The notes under the pieces are model-generated. The model saw only the letters and a list, made by a program, of their open reading frames with translations, did not search any database and was not told the DNA's origin. From assembly GCF_019083965.1 (NCBI RefSeq), contig NZ_JAHRCY010000001.1, forward strand, positions 434,001 to 498,000: 64,000 nucleotides of DNA. Direction: 5' to 3'. The stretch's first letter is position 1, and each line of letters opens with the position of its first letter. Source of the DNA: Catellatospora tritici. GTDB taxonomy: Bacteria > Actinomycetota > Actinomycetes > Mycobacteriales > Micromonosporaceae. The position numbers and the translations under genes are program-made. Below are positions 17,733 to 27,880 of the stretch, one piece after another.

Positions 17733-18437
17733 GTGGAGGCACTGCAAGCGGCGGCGTGGGGTGCGTTCGGAGCGTCGTCGCTACTCATCGGGGCCTGGCT
17801 GGCGGTGCACTGGCGCGCGCCGCGCGCCACCGTCGGCATGGTAATGGGCTTCGGCGCCGGGGCGCTGCTGGCCGCCATCGCGTATGAGCTGATCCCGACC
17901 GGCTTCGGCCCCGACCCCTGGCTGTTCGCCGCCTTCGGCCTCGGCGCGGCCGTTTTCTACCAGCTCGACCGGGCCGTCACCAAGCGGTCCAGCCGGGGCG
18001 CGGGCTCGGCCCAGCGGTCGATCGCGCTCGGCGCGCTGCTGGACGGCATCCCGGAGTCGATGGTGCTGGGCATGGGCGTGGCGCAGGGCGGCACGGTCGG
18101 GGTGGCATTCCTGGCCGCGGTGTTCCTGTCCAACCTGCCCGAGTCGCTGGGTGCCACCGCCACCATGGACACGGTCGGGGGCGGTCCGCGGCGGCCATAC
18201 CGGATCTGGTGGATCATCATCGGCCTGTCCGCGCTCGCCGCAGCGGTCGGATACCTGGCGGTCACGCTGCTGCCGCAGGCGGACGGGACCTACGCCGAGG
18301 CGTTCGCGGCGGGGGCGGTGCTCACGATGCTCACCGACTCGATGATGCCCGAGGCGTACGCGCAGGGCGGCAAGGCGACGGGGCTGCTCACGGTGCTCGG
18401 TTTCGCGGTCGCCGGTGCCCTGTCCGCGATGGCGTAG
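17733..18437 (+). CDS. ZIP-family metal transporter-like membrane protein
   Basis: 234 residues, GTG start at 17733. About eight hydrophobic segments fit the ZIP fold: VGMVMGFGAGALLAAIAYELIP, the TM4-like ALGALLDGIPESMVLGMG and the TM5-like AAVFLSNLPESLGATATM. ZIP proteins move zinc, iron or manganese. In typical members TM4 and TM5 carry HNxPEG-type motifs; here they read D104-GIPES and SNLPES, so the metal-binding histidines are replaced. That argues for altered metal choice or a non-zinc role. It is divergent from the sulfatase and precedes the HdeD-FGE pair. Confidence 0.82.
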   Translation: MEALQAAAWGAFGASSLLIGAWLAVHWRAPRATVGMVMGFGAGALLAAIAYELIPTGFGPDPWLFAAFGLGAAVFYQLDRAVTKRSSRGAGSAQRSIALGALLDGIPESMVLGMGVAQGGTVGVAFLAAVFLSNLPESLGATATMDTVGGGPRRPYRIWWIIIGLSALAAAVGYLAVTLLPQADGTYAEAFAAGAVLTMLTDSMMPEAYAQGGKATGLLTVLGFAVAGALSAMA

Positions 18438-18531
18438 GACCGGTTGATATTCGGCTAATTCAGGAAAAGGCATCGAAGCACGCATACCGTGCATAGTCTG
18501 TGGTTCGAACGACACTGCGCAGGAGGTCCGG

Positions 18532-19164
18532 ATGAGCACCACCGCGGGCAACACCGGCATCGGCGGGCCCCGGCCCAACGAGACGCTCTACGGGCAGGAG
18601 CTGGCACAGCTCACCAAGGTGCCCTGGTGGCTGTTCCTGATCACCGGCGTGTGCTGGATCATCATCAGCTGGTGGGTGCTGGCGTTCAACTCCCGCAGCA
18701 TCAACACCATCGCCACCCTGACCGGCATCGTCATCCTGGTCGCGGCCGTCGCCGAGCTGTTCCAGGCGTTCTTCGCGCCCGGCTGGCGCTGGCTGCACGC
18801 CATCCTGGGCATCCTGTTCCTGTTCACCGGCTTCATCTGCTGGATCAACCCCGGCAAGACGGTGTTCTGGCTGGCCGCGTTCATCGGCTGGTACCTGCTG
18901 TTCAAGGGCGCCGCCGACATCATCCTGGCGTTCATGACCAAGCGCGAGCACGACGGCTGGTGGCTCGGCCTGATCATCGGCATCATCGAGATGATCCTGG
19001 GCTTCTGGGCGGCAGGCCGGTTCACCCGGTCGCTCGGACTGCTGATCGTGCTGGTCGGCGTCATCGCGCTGACCCGCGCCATCACCGACTTCATCATGGC
19101 CTTCCGCATCCGCGAGCTGTCCCACCGAGCCCGCGAGCTGACGAACGGCACGGCGGCCAGGTGA
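18532..19164 (+). CDS. HdeD family (DUF308) membrane protein
   Basis: 210 residues with AGGAGG 5 bases before the ATG. Six membrane spans arranged as three similar hairpins (WWLFLITGVCWIIISWWVLAF; TLTGIVILVAAVAELFQAFF; LHAILGILFLFTGFICWINP; and so on) are the DUF308/HdeD pattern. In E. coli HdeD is part of acid resistance; actinobacterial copies are uncharacterised. Its TGA overlaps the GTG of the FGE gene (GTGA), so the two are translationally coupled, which is an odd pairing of a membrane protein with a maturation enzyme. A second HdeD-type gene is at 51331. Confidence 0.85.
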   Translation: MSTTAGNTGIGGPRPNETLYGQELAQLTKVPWWLFLITGVCWIIISWWVLAFNSRSINTIATLTGIVILVAAVAELFQAFFAPGWRWLHAILGILFLFTGFICWINPGKTVFWLAAFIGWYLLFKGAADIILAFMTKREHDGWWLGLIIGIIEMILGFWAAGRFTRSLGLLIVLVGVIALTRAITDFIMAFRIRELSHRARELTNGTAAR

Positions 19165-20219
19165 TCCGTACGACCGCCGACAAGCCCGTGAACGGCGTCG
19201 CCCCTGGCGACGCCGCCGCGCTGCCCGAGCCCGACGACCCGACCGAGACCATCCCCGCCGTCCCGATCGAGCAGCAGCCCGGCTACCGCGAACCACCCCG
19301 GCCGGGCATGGTCTGGATCCCCGGCGGCACCTTCCGGATGGGCTCCGACCGGCACTATCCGGAGGAGGCGCCCGCGCACCCGGTGACGGTCACGGGCTTC
19401 TGGATGGATCGGTGCACGGTGACCAACGCCGAGTTCGCCCGGTTCGTCCGCGAGACCGGGCACGTCACCGTCGCCGAGATCGCCCCGGACGCCGCCGACT
19501 ACCCCGGCGCCGACCCGGCGCTGCTGGTGCCCGCCTCGGTGGTGTTCGTCAAACCGAACCACCGCGTCGACCTGCGCGACCTCGGCAACTGGTGGCACTT
19601 CGTGCCGGGCGCCGACTGGCGCCACCCGTACGGCCCCGACTCCTCGATCGAGGGGCTCGACGACCACCCGGTGGTGCACGTGGCCTGGGCCGATGTCGCC
19701 GCGTACGCCCGGTGGGCCGGAGCCGACCTGCCCACCGAGGCCGAGTGGGAGTACGCCGCGTGCGGCGGCCGCGCCGAGCCCCCCGAGTACGCCTGGGGCG
19801 ACGAGCTGACGCCCGGCGGCATCCACCTGGCCAACGTGTGGCAGGGCGAGTTCCCGGTGCTCAACCTGTGCGCCGACGGCTACGAGCACACCGCGCCGGT
19901 CGGCTCGTTCCCGCCGAACCTGTTCGGGCTGTCCGACATGATCGGCAACGTGTGGGAGTGGACCTCGGACTGGTTCGGGCCGTACGAGCCGGCCACGCAC
20001 GCCTGCTGCGCCCCGGCCGACCCGCGCGGCGGCCGCGAGCAGGACAGCTACGACCCGGCCCTGCCCGGGGTGCGCATCCCACGGCGGGTGATGAAGGGCG
20101 GCTCGTTCCTGTGCGCGCCGAACTACTGCCGCCGGTACCGTCCCGCCGCCCGGATGCCGCAGGCCGTCGACACCTCCACCTGTCATCTCGGCTTCCGGCT
20201 GGTGGTCCGCCCGGACTGA
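19161..20219 (+). CDS. Formylglycine-generating enzyme (sulfatase-modifying factor)
   Basis: 352 residues from a GTG that overlaps the previous stop. The SUMF1/FGE-sulfatase domain runs from PGMVWIPGGTFRMGSD (about residue 50) to HLGFRLVVRPD. Landmarks are DRCTVTNAEFARFV, HPVVHVAWADVAAYARW, LPTEAEWEYAACGG, NLFGLSDMIGNVWEWTSDWF, and the copper-binding active-site pair C318 and C323 in GSFLCAPNYCRRYR. FGE oxidises the cysteine of the CxPxR/CxAxR motif in sulfatases to formylglycine. The arylsulfatase at 15702-17534 has CTAGR and is the obvious client. No export signal is seen, so maturation is cytosolic. Confidence 0.95.
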   Translation: MIRTTADKPVNGVAPGDAAALPEPDDPTETIPAVPIEQQPGYREPPRPGMVWIPGGTFRMGSDRHYPEEAPAHPVTVTGFWMDRCTVTNAEFARFVRETGHVTVAEIAPDAADYPGADPALLVPASVVFVKPNHRVDLRDLGNWWHFVPGADWRHPYGPDSSIEGLDDHPVVHVAWADVAAYARWAGADLPTEAEWEYAACGGRAEPPEYAWGDELTPGGIHLANVWQGEFPVLNLCADGYEHTAPVGSFPPNLFGLSDMIGNVWEWTSDWFGPYEPATHACCAPADPRGGREQDSYDPALPGVRIPRRVMKGGSFLCAPNYCRRYRPAARMPQAVDTSTCHLGFRLVVRPD

Positions 20220-20270
20220 GCCCGCACCCCGGGACCACGCGGGTGGCGCGGGTTCGGGAGGATGGTCGCC

Positions 20271-21530
20271 ATGTCCGCCCCCGCCCCCGTCGTCGGCACA
20301 TCCGACGCACCCGCCGACACCGAAGCACCCAGCCGGCGGCGGCAGTGGCGGGCACGGGCCTGGGAGGTGCTGCCGCCGGTGGTGTCGTACCTGGTGGGGC
20401 ACCTGCTCTACACGATCGCCGGGTGGCTGGTGGGCGAGCCGTACCTGCCGGTGGACGGGCGGGTGCGCGCCGACTCCGGGCTGTACGCCCTGATCGCCTC
20501 GCGCGGCTACGACCTGTTCCCCTGCCGCGAGGACCCGGCCCTGGCCCCGCTGTTCTCCCCCGACGCCTGGTGCGGCTCGGCGGGCTGGTTCCCGCTCTAC
20601 CCCGGCCTGATCAAGGCGATCACGACGATCACGGGCCTCGGCGAGTACGAGGCGGGCCTGCTGATCACCGAGGTCTGCCTGCTCGTCACCGCCGCCCTGC
20701 TGTGGCTGCTGCTGCGGCGCGCCGCCGTCGCGCGCGGGACGGCGCTGGCGGTGCTCGCCCTGGCCACGGTTCTGCCCAGCGGCGTCTATCTGCACGCGGT
20801 GTTCCCGATGTCGCTGGCCGCGGCGCTGCTGCTGTGCTGCGTGCTCGCGCTGCACGCGCGGCGGTGGGCGCTGGCGGGGCTGCTCGGGGCGGTGGTCGCC
20901 GCGGCGTACCCGGTGGGGATCCTGGTCGCGGCGCTCGGCCTCGGCCCGGTCGCGGTGCTGTGGCACCGGGGCGAGCTGACCTGGCCTCGGGCGCTGCGCG
21001 CGGCACTGCTGGCGTGCGGCCTGCCACTGCTCGGCCTGGCCGTGGTGTTCGGGGTGTACCAGCTGACGGTCGGGCACTGGGACGCCTACCTGATGATCCA
21101 GCGGCACTACGGCAACGGGTTCCACAACCCGATCACCTCGCTGTGGCAGCTGGCCACGCAGCCCGCGGTCATCCCGATCCCCGAGCCCCGACCGGAGCTG
21201 CTGTGGGTGCTGCACGTGTTCACCGACGCGGAGCTGTACTGGTCGCTGGGGCTGGTGCTGCTGTGCGTGGCCGCCACCGTGCTCGCGGCGCGGCGCCGCA
21301 CGCTGACCCCGGTCGACGCCGGGCTGGCCCTGTACGCGCTGGCCATGTTCGTCGGCCCACTCGTCGCTGGACCGGGCGTCTCGCAGTACCGCTCGCACAC
21401 CCTGCTGCTGCCCGCCGTCCTCCTGCTCCGCCACCTCCCGGCCCGCCTGGTCCTGTGGCCGTACACCGACGCCGCTGCCGCCATCGCCCTGCCCATGGGC
21501 ACCCTCTTCTCCACCTGGCTCCTCTTCTAA
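20271..21530 (+). CDS. Polytopic GT-C-type glycosyltransferase (PIG-V-like)
   Basis: 419 residues. GGGAGG ends at 20261, directly against an ATG at 20262, so the in-frame ATG at 20271 with normal spacing is preferred. About ten membrane spans are seen. Between the first and second lies a loop with RADSGLYALIASRGYD and AGWFPLYPGLIK, resembling the acidic WD-type site and FPLYP motif of PIG-V/GPI-mannosyltransferase-2-like proteins. Bacterial members are thought to add mannose or another sugar from a polyprenyl donor on the outer face; substrate is unknown. It stands between the FGE gene and the phosphofructokinase. Confidence 0.78.
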   Translation: MSAPAPVVGTSDAPADTEAPSRRRQWRARAWEVLPPVVSYLVGHLLYTIAGWLVGEPYLPVDGRVRADSGLYALIASRGYDLFPCREDPALAPLFSPDAWCGSAGWFPLYPGLIKAITTITGLGEYEAGLLITEVCLLVTAALLWLLLRRAAVARGTALAVLALATVLPSGVYLHAVFPMSLAAALLLCCVLALHARRWALAGLLGAVVAAAYPVGILVAALGLGPVAVLWHRGELTWPRALRAALLACGLPLLGLAVVFGVYQLTVGHWDAYLMIQRHYGNGFHNPITSLWQLATQPAVIPIPEPRPELLWVLHVFTDAELYWSLGLVLLCVAATVLAARRRTLTPVDAGLALYALAMFVGPLVAGPGVSQYRSHTLLLPAVLLLRHLPARLVLWPYTDAAAAIALPMGTLFSTWLLF

Positions 21531-21608
21531 CCAACAGGTGGGCGAGGGGTGGAGGGGGAAACAGGGCGGGGGTAGGGTGCGGGCTCCCGGGTGGGTAGGA
21601 GGTTTGGG

Positions 21609-22979
21609 ATGGTTCCCGAGGGTGTGGATCTGGCGGTACGGTCGCTGGGCGACTGCCGGGTGGACTCGCCGCTGGCGTCGCTGCTGGACGGGGCGGCATC
21701 GACCGAGCACTACGTCAACGAGGACGACCGCGTTCTGTTCGACGACACCGTGGGCATGCTGACCAGCCGCGACATGCCGATCGAGGCGCTGCCGGGGTTC
21801 GAGCCGGGCGGCCCGCGCCGCAAGATCTTCTTTCAGCCGTCGAAGACCCGGGTCGGCATCGTGACCTGCGGCGGTCTGTGCCCCGGTCTCAACGACGTCA
21901 TCCGGGGTCTGGTGCTCCAACTGACCTCCCACTACGGCGTCACCAAGATCTACGGCTTCCGCAACGGCTACCAGGGCTTCATCGCCAAGTACGGGCACCC
22001 GCCGATCGACCTCACCGCCGAGGCCGTCAGCGGCATCAACGAGTACGGCGGCACCATCCTCGGCAGCTCGCGCGGCAGCCAGGACTCGTACGAGATCGTC
22101 GACTGCCTGGAGCAGATGAGCATCAACGTGCTGTTCGTGATCGGCGGTGACGGCTCGATGCGCGGGGCGCTGCGCATCGCCGACGTGGTCAAGGAGCGCG
22201 GGCTGAAGATCGCCGTCATCGGGGTGCCGAAGACGATCGACAACGACATCCCGTACATCGACCAGAGCTTCGGCTTCCAGACCGCCTTCTCGAAGGCGAC
22301 CGAGTCGATCCGCAGTGCGCACGTGGAGGCGCGGGCGGTGCCCGACGGCGTCGGCCTGGTGCAGGTGATGGGCCGCCACTCCGGCTTCATCGCCTGCTAC
22401 GCCGCGCTGGCCAACAACGACGCCGACTACGTGCTGGTGCCGGAGGTGCCGTTCACGCTCGACGGGGAGGACGGGTTCCTGGCGCACCTGCGCCGACGGG
22501 TGCGCACGCGTGGGCACGCGGTGGTGGTCGCGGCCGAGGGCGCCGGGCAGGAGTACCTGAACTCCGAGCCGGTGCAGGTGGACAAGTCCGGCAACCCGAA
22601 GCTACGCGACATCGGCATCTACCTGCGCAAGCGCATCGCCGACGACTTCGCCGCGCACGGCATGGAGGCCAACCTCAAGTACATCGACCCCAGTTACGCC
22701 ATCCGCAGCGTGCCCGCCAACCCGTACGACAGCGTCTACTGCATCCGGCTGGCCCACGCCGCCGTGCACGCCGCGATGGCCGGGCGCACCGCGATGGTGG
22801 TCGGGCGATGGCGCGGCCGGTTCGTACACGTGCCGATCTCCCTGGCCATCAGCAAGCGCAACCAGGTCGATCCCGCCGGCGACCTCTGGATGTCGGTCCT
22901 GGAGGCCACCGGCCAGCCCCGCACCTTCGGCCCCGCCCCCACCCTCCAGCCCGCCGCCCCCATCCTCCGGGCCAGTTGA
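21609..22979 (+). CDS. ATP-type 6-phosphofructokinase, long/plant-like clade
   Basis: 456 residues. The ATG at 21609 follows GTAGGAGG with good spacing; the upstream in-frame GTG has none. Landmarks: GIVTCGGLCPGLNDVIRG (ATP loop), GGTILGSSRG, VIGGDGSMRGA, VIGVPKTIDNDIPYID, QVMGRHSGFIACYA. The glycine in GGDGS marks ATP rather than pyrophosphate as donor (PPi enzymes have GGDD), while PKTIDND with Lys is shared with plant and trypanosome ATP enzymes. It phosphorylates fructose 6-phosphate in glycolysis. It is monocistronic, next to glucan genes. The N-terminus has about 80 residues before the core, usual for this clade. Confidence 0.92.
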   Translation: MVPEGVDLAVRSLGDCRVDSPLASLLDGAASTEHYVNEDDRVLFDDTVGMLTSRDMPIEALPGFEPGGPRRKIFFQPSKTRVGIVTCGGLCPGLNDVIRGLVLQLTSHYGVTKIYGFRNGYQGFIAKYGHPPIDLTAEAVSGINEYGGTILGSSRGSQDSYEIVDCLEQMSINVLFVIGGDGSMRGALRIADVVKERGLKIAVIGVPKTIDNDIPYIDQSFGFQTAFSKATESIRSAHVEARAVPDGVGLVQVMGRHSGFIACYAALANNDADYVLVPEVPFTLDGEDGFLAHLRRRVRTRGHAVVVAAEGAGQEYLNSEPVQVDKSGNPKLRDIGIYLRKRIADDFAAHGMEANLKYIDPSYAIRSVPANPYDSVYCIRLAHAAVHAAMAGRTAMVVGRWRGRFVHVPISLAISKRNQVDPAGDLWMSVLEATGQPRTFGPAPTLQPAAPILRAS

Positions 22980-23048
22980 TCAGGAAGCCGTGCCACCGAC
23001 ACGCCGTCGACCCGTGCCATAAGTTCATGATCGACGGGAAAGGGGTGG

Positions 23049-25715
23049 TCAGCGGGGGTCTGGGGAGGGGTCGGGGTGGCGGCGGGTGAGGATGAGGTCG
23101 AGGACCAGGGCGGTCCAGCCGCACTGATGGGCCGCGCCCAGGCCGAGGCCGGTGTCGCCGTGGAAGTACTCGTAGAAGAGCAGGTGGTCGGTCCAGTCGG
23201 CGTGGTCGGGCAGCTGGGGGTGGCGGGGGGCGTACGGGCGGTCACCGTTGCCGTCCGGTAGGAACAGGGCGATCAGGCGGTCGGACAGGTCGTCGGCGAT
23301 CTGGTCGAGGGTGAGCTTCTGGCCGGAGCGGGTGGGGAACTCCACCTGCAGGTCCTCGTGGAAGAACCGGGCGTAGTGGCGCACGCCCTCGATGAGCAGG
23401 TAGTTCACCGGGAACCAGATCGGGCCGCGCCAGTTGGAGTTGCCGCCGAACAGCCCGTTGGTCGACTCGGCGGGCTCGTACCCGACGGTGAAGTCGTTGC
23501 CGCCCAGCCGCACCGTGTACGGGTTCGCCAGGTGATAACGCGACAGCGAGCGCAGCCCGTACGGCGACAGGAACTCCTCCTCGTCGAGCATCCGGGACAG
23601 GATGCGCCGCAGTTGCTCGGGCCCGACCACAGCGAGCAGCCGCTGCTGCTGACCCCCGCCGGAGATCCGCCGTGAGCCGACGACCTCGGCGAACTCGGGC
23701 CGGTTGGTGAGGAACCAGCGCAGCCGGGCCGCGATCTCGGGCAGCCGCACCAGCGTCACCGAGCTGAGCGTGGTGGTGGCGCACAGCGGCAGCAGCCCGA
23801 CCACCGAGCGCACCTTCAGCGGCACCTCCCGGCCGTCGGTGCGGCGCAGCACGTCGTAGAAGAAGCCGTCCTCGTCGTCCCACAGGCCCTGGTCGGAGGC
23901 GGCGTTGGCGATGTAGGCGAAGTGCTCCAGGAACTTGGTCGCTATGTCGGTCCAGACCCGGTCGTGGGTGGCCAGGACCAGCGAGATCTCCAGCAGGTTG
24001 AGGGCGTACATCGCCATCCAGGCGGTGCCGTCGGACTGCTCCAGCACCCCGGGCACGGGCAGCGACGCCGACCGGTCGAACGGGCCGACGTTGTCCAGGC
24101 CCAGGAAGCCGCCCTCGAACAGGTTGTTGCCGCCGGTGTCCTTGCGGTTGACCCACCAGGTGAAGTTCAGCAGCAGCTTGTGCATGATCCGGGCGAGGAA
24201 GGCGAAGTCGCGCGCCCCGTCGATCTCGAACACGCGCAGCGCGGCCCAGGCGTGCACCGGCGGGTTCACGTCCCCGAACGCCCACTCGTAGGCGGGGATC
24301 TGGCCGTTGGGGTGCAGGTACCAGTCGCGCAGCAGCAACAGCAGCTGCTCCTTGGCGAAGTGCGGGTCGACCCGGGCCAGCGCGACGCAGTGGAAGGCCA
24401 GGTCCCAGGCCGCGTACCAGGGGTACTCCCACGGGTCGGGCATCGAGATGACGTCGAAGCTGGTCATGTGGCGCCAGGTGTGGTTGCGACCGTACCGGTG
24501 CCCGTCCGGCGGCGGCACCGAGCCCGGGTCGCCGTCGAGCCAGCGGGCCACGTCGTAGTGGTAGAACTGCTTGCCCCACATGAGCCCGGCCACGGCCTTG
24601 CGCACGATGTCGGCCTCGGCCGACGGGGTGCCCGCGGGCACGAGCTGCGCGAAGTAGTCGTCGGCCTCGGTGCGCCGGGCGGTCATGATCTCGTCGAAGT
24701 CGCCGGGCAGCGCCGGGGCGATGCGGGCCCGGCTGCCGGGCGCCGCGACCTGGGTCAGCCGCAGTCGGATGCGCGCGGTCTCCCCCGGCGGCACGGTGAG
24801 CACGTAGTGCAGGGCGGCCTTGGTGCCGACCCCGGCCGGGTTGACCGTGTCCGTGCCGTGCACGACGTGGTCGGCGATGGCGTCCTTGGGATGGTCCGGC
24901 GTCTCCTCGTACCCCCACAGCCGCCGCGCGTTGGTCTCGTTGTCGCAGGCCAGCGGGGTCGGGTCGCCGTCGCCCTGCAGGACGAGCTGGCCCAGGATGC
25001 GGTGGCGGGCGTGCAGCGCGCCGCCGCCGCCCGCGACCTGCTCGACGATGATCTCCGGCTTGTCGTCCCGGCCGGGCAGGCCCCACGACCAGGTGTTGCG
25101 GAACCAGAGCGTGGGCAGCACGTGGATGGTCGCGGGCGTGCTCGCCCGGTTGGTGAGGCTGACCAGGACGCACAGGTCGGTCGGCTCGGCCTTGGCGTAG
25201 TCGGCGGTGACGACCCAGTAGCGGTCGTCGGCGAAGACCCCGGTGTCGGCCAGTTCGTACTCCGGCTCGGCCCGTTCCAGCTGCCGGTTGACCGCGACCA
25301 GCTCCGAGTACGGGAACTCCCGCTGCGGGTAGTGGTAGCGCCACGACATCCACGAGTGCGTCGGCGTGGAGTCGGTGTACCACCAGTACTCCTTGGCGTC
25401 CTCGCCGTGGTTGCCCTCGTTGCCGGTCAGCCCGAACAGCCGCTCCTTGAGGATGGGGTCGACGCCGTTCCACAGCGCGAGTCCGAAGCAGAAGGTCTGC
25501 CGCTCGTCACAGACGCCCGCCAGCCCGTCCTCGTTCCACCGGTATGCCCGCGAGCGCGCGTGGTCGTGCGGAAAGTACTCCCAGGCCGTGCCGTGTTCGC
25601 TGTAGTCCTCGCGCACGGTGCCCCAGGCCCGTTCGGAAAGGTATGGTCCCCAGGCCCGCCAGGGCTGCGCCCCGGCGTCGGCGTCGGCCAGTCTCCGGCG
25701 CTCTGCGTCGTTCAC
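23049..25715 (-). CDS. GH63-like glucosidase (MGH1-type (alpha/alpha)6 glycoside hydrolase)
   Basis: 888 residues, start [19 protein letters not shown]. An N-terminal beta-sandwich ([40 protein letters not shown]) is followed by an (alpha/alpha)6 barrel from about residue 370, with [60 protein letters not shown] and [24 protein letters not shown]. These are typical of bacterial GH63/MGH1-like glucosidases such as mannosylglycerate hydrolase or glucosidase homologues. No signal peptide, so it acts inside on alpha-glucosides. It is divergent from the debranching enzyme, sharing a 190-base control region. Confidence 0.85.
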   Translation of the reverse strand: MNDAERRRLADADAGAQPWRAWGPYLSERAWGTVREDYSEHGTAWEYFPHDHARSRAYRWNEDGLAGVCDERQTFCFGLALWNGVDPILKERLFGLTGNEGNHGEDAKEYWWYTDSTPTHSWMSWRYHYPQREFPYSELVAVNRQLERAEPEYELADTGVFADDRYWVVTADYAKAEPTDLCVLVSLTNRASTPATIHVLPTLWFRNTWSWGLPGRDDKPEIIVEQVAGGGGALHARHRILGQLVLQGDGDPTPLACDNETNARRLWGYEETPDHPKDAIADHVVHGTDTVNPAGVGTKAALHYVLTVPPGETARIRLRLTQVAAPGSRARIAPALPGDFDEIMTARRTEADDYFAQLVPAGTPSAEADIVRKAVAGLMWGKQFYHYDVARWLDGDPGSVPPPDGHRYGRNHTWRHMTSFDVISMPDPWEYPWYAAWDLAFHCVALARVDPHFAKEQLLLLLRDWYLHPNGQIPAYEWAFGDVNPPVHAWAALRVFEIDGARDFAFLARIMHKLLLNFTWWVNRKDTGGNNLFEGGFLGLDNVGPFDRSASLPVPGVLEQSDGTAWMAMYALNLLEISLVLATHDRVWTDIATKFLEHFAYIANAASDQGLWDDEDGFFYDVLRRTDGREVPLKVRSVVGLLPLCATTTLSSVTLVRLPEIAARLRWFLTNRPEFAEVVGSRRISGGGQQQRLLAVVGPEQLRRILSRMLDEEEFLSPYGLRSLSRYHLANPYTVRLGGNDFTVGYEPAESTNGLFGGNSNWRGPIWFPVNYLLIEGVRHYARFFHEDLQVEFPTRSGQKLTLDQIADDLSDRLIALFLPDGNGDRPYAPRHPQLPDHADWTDHLLFYEYFHGDTGLGLGAAHQCGWTALVLDLILTRRHPDPSPDPR

Positions 25716-25789
25716 ACGGCCGATTCTCCCCTGCCCGTGTTACACCTTTGTGCAACTTACGTCTGATGTCGCGGGTGAGAGTGGCCGCT

Positions 25790-25824
25790 CGGTGTCGTCC
25801 GCAGCGCAGCGGAGGACGACACCG
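25790..25824. promoter_or_regulatory. Inverted repeat in the divergent GH63/debranching-enzyme promoter region
   Basis: CGGTGTCGTCC (25790-25800) and GGACGACACCG (25814-25824) are perfect 11-bp arms with a 13-base spacer. The position, midway between divergent starts at 25715 and 25906, fits an operator or a hairpin in one leader. No regulator is assigned. Confidence 0.45.
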
Positions 25825-25905
25825 ATTAAGGCCGCGGTAGCACGCGACCATGAGAACGCGCGATCACCATCCCGACCGGGCCAGATCTTTGACAGAGTTG
25901 GGTGT

Positions 25906-27795
25906 ATGCGATTCGGCACCCAGATCTGCGGTGATCTCTCCCTCGGCGGCCAGCGTGAATGGCTGGTCGCCGACGGTCGCGGCGGCTACGCCATGGGTAC
26001 GGTCAGCGGCCTGCGCACCCGCCGCTACCACGGCCTGCTGGTGGTGGCCGGGGACACCCCGGCGACCCGCCACGTCGGACTGGCCGCGTTGGACCCGGTC
26101 CTGCGCCTGCCCGGCGGCGAGGTGGTGCGGCTGGGCAGCCACGAGTGGGCCGACGGCACTCTCGACCCGCGCGGCCACGCGCTGCTGGAGGAGTTCACGC
26201 TGGTCGACGGCCTGCCCCGGTGGCGGTGGCGGATCGGCACCACGGTGCTGGAGCGCGAGCTGGCGGTCCGGCACGGTACGCCCTGCGTCGCGGTGGTGCA
26301 CCGGCTGCTGAGCGGCGGCCCGGTCGAGCTGGACCTGGAGGCGCTGTGCACCTGGCGTGACCAGCACGGCGAGCGCCGGGCCGGGCAGTTCGAGCTGCGC
26401 GAGGCGACCGGCGGCGCGGTGGTGGAGGGGGCGTACCGGCTGCGCGGGCCGGGCTGGCGCCCCGACGGCACCTGGCTGCTGGGCGTGCACCACCGGATGG
26501 AGGCCGCGCGCGGGTACGTGCCGAACGAGGACCTGCTGCTCGCGGGCCGGTTCGGCGGCACCCTGACCGAGCCCGGCGACACCGTGGAGGTGGTCGCGTG
26601 GGCCGGGGACCTGGCCGTCGAGCCACCGCCCGCGATCGAGATCGTCGAGGCGGAGCACCGGCGGCGGCGCGAGGTCGTCGCCGCGCTCGGTTCGGCCGAT
26701 CCGGACGCCGGGACGCTGGCGCTGGCCGCGGACGCGTTCGTGGTGCGCACCGCGCACGGGCCGGACGTGGTGGCGGGGTATCCGTGGTTCGGCGCGTGGT
26801 CGCGCGACACGATGACGTCGTACGAGGGGCTGTTCCTGGTCACCGGGCGACACGAGCAGGGGCGCGAGCTGCTGCGGGCGTACGCCGGGACGCTGAGCGA
26901 GGGCATGCTGGCCAACACCGCCGACGGCGGCACCGTCGGCTACAACACCGCCGACGCCACGCTGTGGTTCCTGCACGCGATCGACCGGCACGTGCAGGCG
27001 ACCGGCGACGACGACCTGGCCGCCGAGCTGGTCCCGGCGCTGGACGGGATCCTCGCGGCGCACCTGCGCGGCACCCGCTACGGCATCAAGGTGGACGAGA
27101 GCGACGGCCTGCTGGTGCAGGGCGCCGACGGTGAGGCGCTGACCTGGATGGACGCGCGCGTCGGCGGGATGCCGGTGACCCAGCGGGCGGGTAAGGCCGT
27201 CGACGTCAACGCGTTGTGGTGCAACGGGTTGGCCGCGCTGGCCGGGCTGCGCGACCGCGCCGGGGTGAGCAGCGACGACGTGCGGCGGCGACTGGCGGTG
27301 ACGGTGGCGGCGTTCCGGCGCCGGTTCCCGGCTCCGCAGGGGTGGCTGTTCGACGTGCTCGACCCCGACGACGCCGCGTTGCGGCCGAACCAGCTACTGG
27401 CCTGGTCGCTGCCGTACGCCCCGATGGAGCCGGACCCGGTGGCGCTGCGCCGGATCGGCGACGCGCTGCTGACCCCGCTCGGCCCGCGCAGCCTCGACCC
27501 GGACGACCCGGCGTATCGCGCACATCACAGCGGCTCGCTGGTCGATCGCGATCACGCCTATCACCAGGGCACGGTATGGCCGTGGCTGCTGGGCCCGTAC
27601 GCCCAGGCACTGCACAACGCATCGCTTTCGATCGATGGAATTCTCACCGGACTGCGCGCCCACCTGGGCGATTACGGCTTGGGGTCGATCAGCGAGACCG
27701 CCGACGGGGCGGCGCCGCACGCCGCGACCGGCTGTCCGTGGCAGGCCTGGAGCGTGGCGGAGAATCTACGCATTCTACTCATCTCTACTCACTAG
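25906..27795 (+). CDS. Glycogen debranching enzyme (amylo-alpha-1,6-glucosidase, GH133-like)
   Basis: 629 residues from the ATG at 25906 (MRFGTQICGDLSLGGQREWL). The N-terminal GDE_N domain carries EWLVADGRGGYAMGTVSGLRTRRYHGLL. The C-terminal (alpha/alpha)6 GDE_C domain starts near residue 280 with YPWFGAWSRDTMTSYEGL, then TADATLWFLHAIDRH, LTWMDARVGGMPVTQRAGKAVDVNALW and HQGTVWPWLLGPYAQAL. It removes alpha-1,6 branches from glycogen-type glucan. It starts a plus-strand alpha-glucan group with the GT4 synthase and branching enzyme. The ribosome site is weak and the open frame extends upstream without convincing protein, so the start is likely but not certain. Confidence 0.9.
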   Translation: MRFGTQICGDLSLGGQREWLVADGRGGYAMGTVSGLRTRRYHGLLVVAGDTPATRHVGLAALDPVLRLPGGEVVRLGSHEWADGTLDPRGHALLEEFTLVDGLPRWRWRIGTTVLERELAVRHGTPCVAVVHRLLSGGPVELDLEALCTWRDQHGERRAGQFELREATGGAVVEGAYRLRGPGWRPDGTWLLGVHHRMEAARGYVPNEDLLLAGRFGGTLTEPGDTVEVVAWAGDLAVEPPPAIEIVEAEHRRRREVVAALGSADPDAGTLALAADAFVVRTAHGPDVVAGYPWFGAWSRDTMTSYEGLFLVTGRHEQGRELLRAYAGTLSEGMLANTADGGTVGYNTADATLWFLHAIDRHVQATGDDDLAAELVPALDGILAAHLRGTRYGIKVDESDGLLVQGADGEALTWMDARVGGMPVTQRAGKAVDVNALWCNGLAALAGLRDRAGVSSDDVRRRLAVTVAAFRRRFPAPQGWLFDVLDPDDAALRPNQLLAWSLPYAPMEPDPVALRRIGDALLTPLGPRSLDPDDPAYRAHHSGSLVDRDHAYHQGTVWPWLLGPYAQALHNASLSIDGILTGLRAHLGDYGLGSISETADGAAPHAATGCPWQAWSVAENLRILLISTH

Positions 27796-27880
27796 TAGCA
27801 GAGCGTAACAGACACGAAACAAAAGGTCCCCAGCTGGCAATACCCATGGGCCAGAATGTGCTCAACCCCAATGGCGTACC

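Noticed and set aside
18588..22517. Long open frame on the minus strand (1309 codons)
   Set aside because: Shadow of HdeD, FGE, glycosyltransferase and PFK genes, all well supported on the plus strand.
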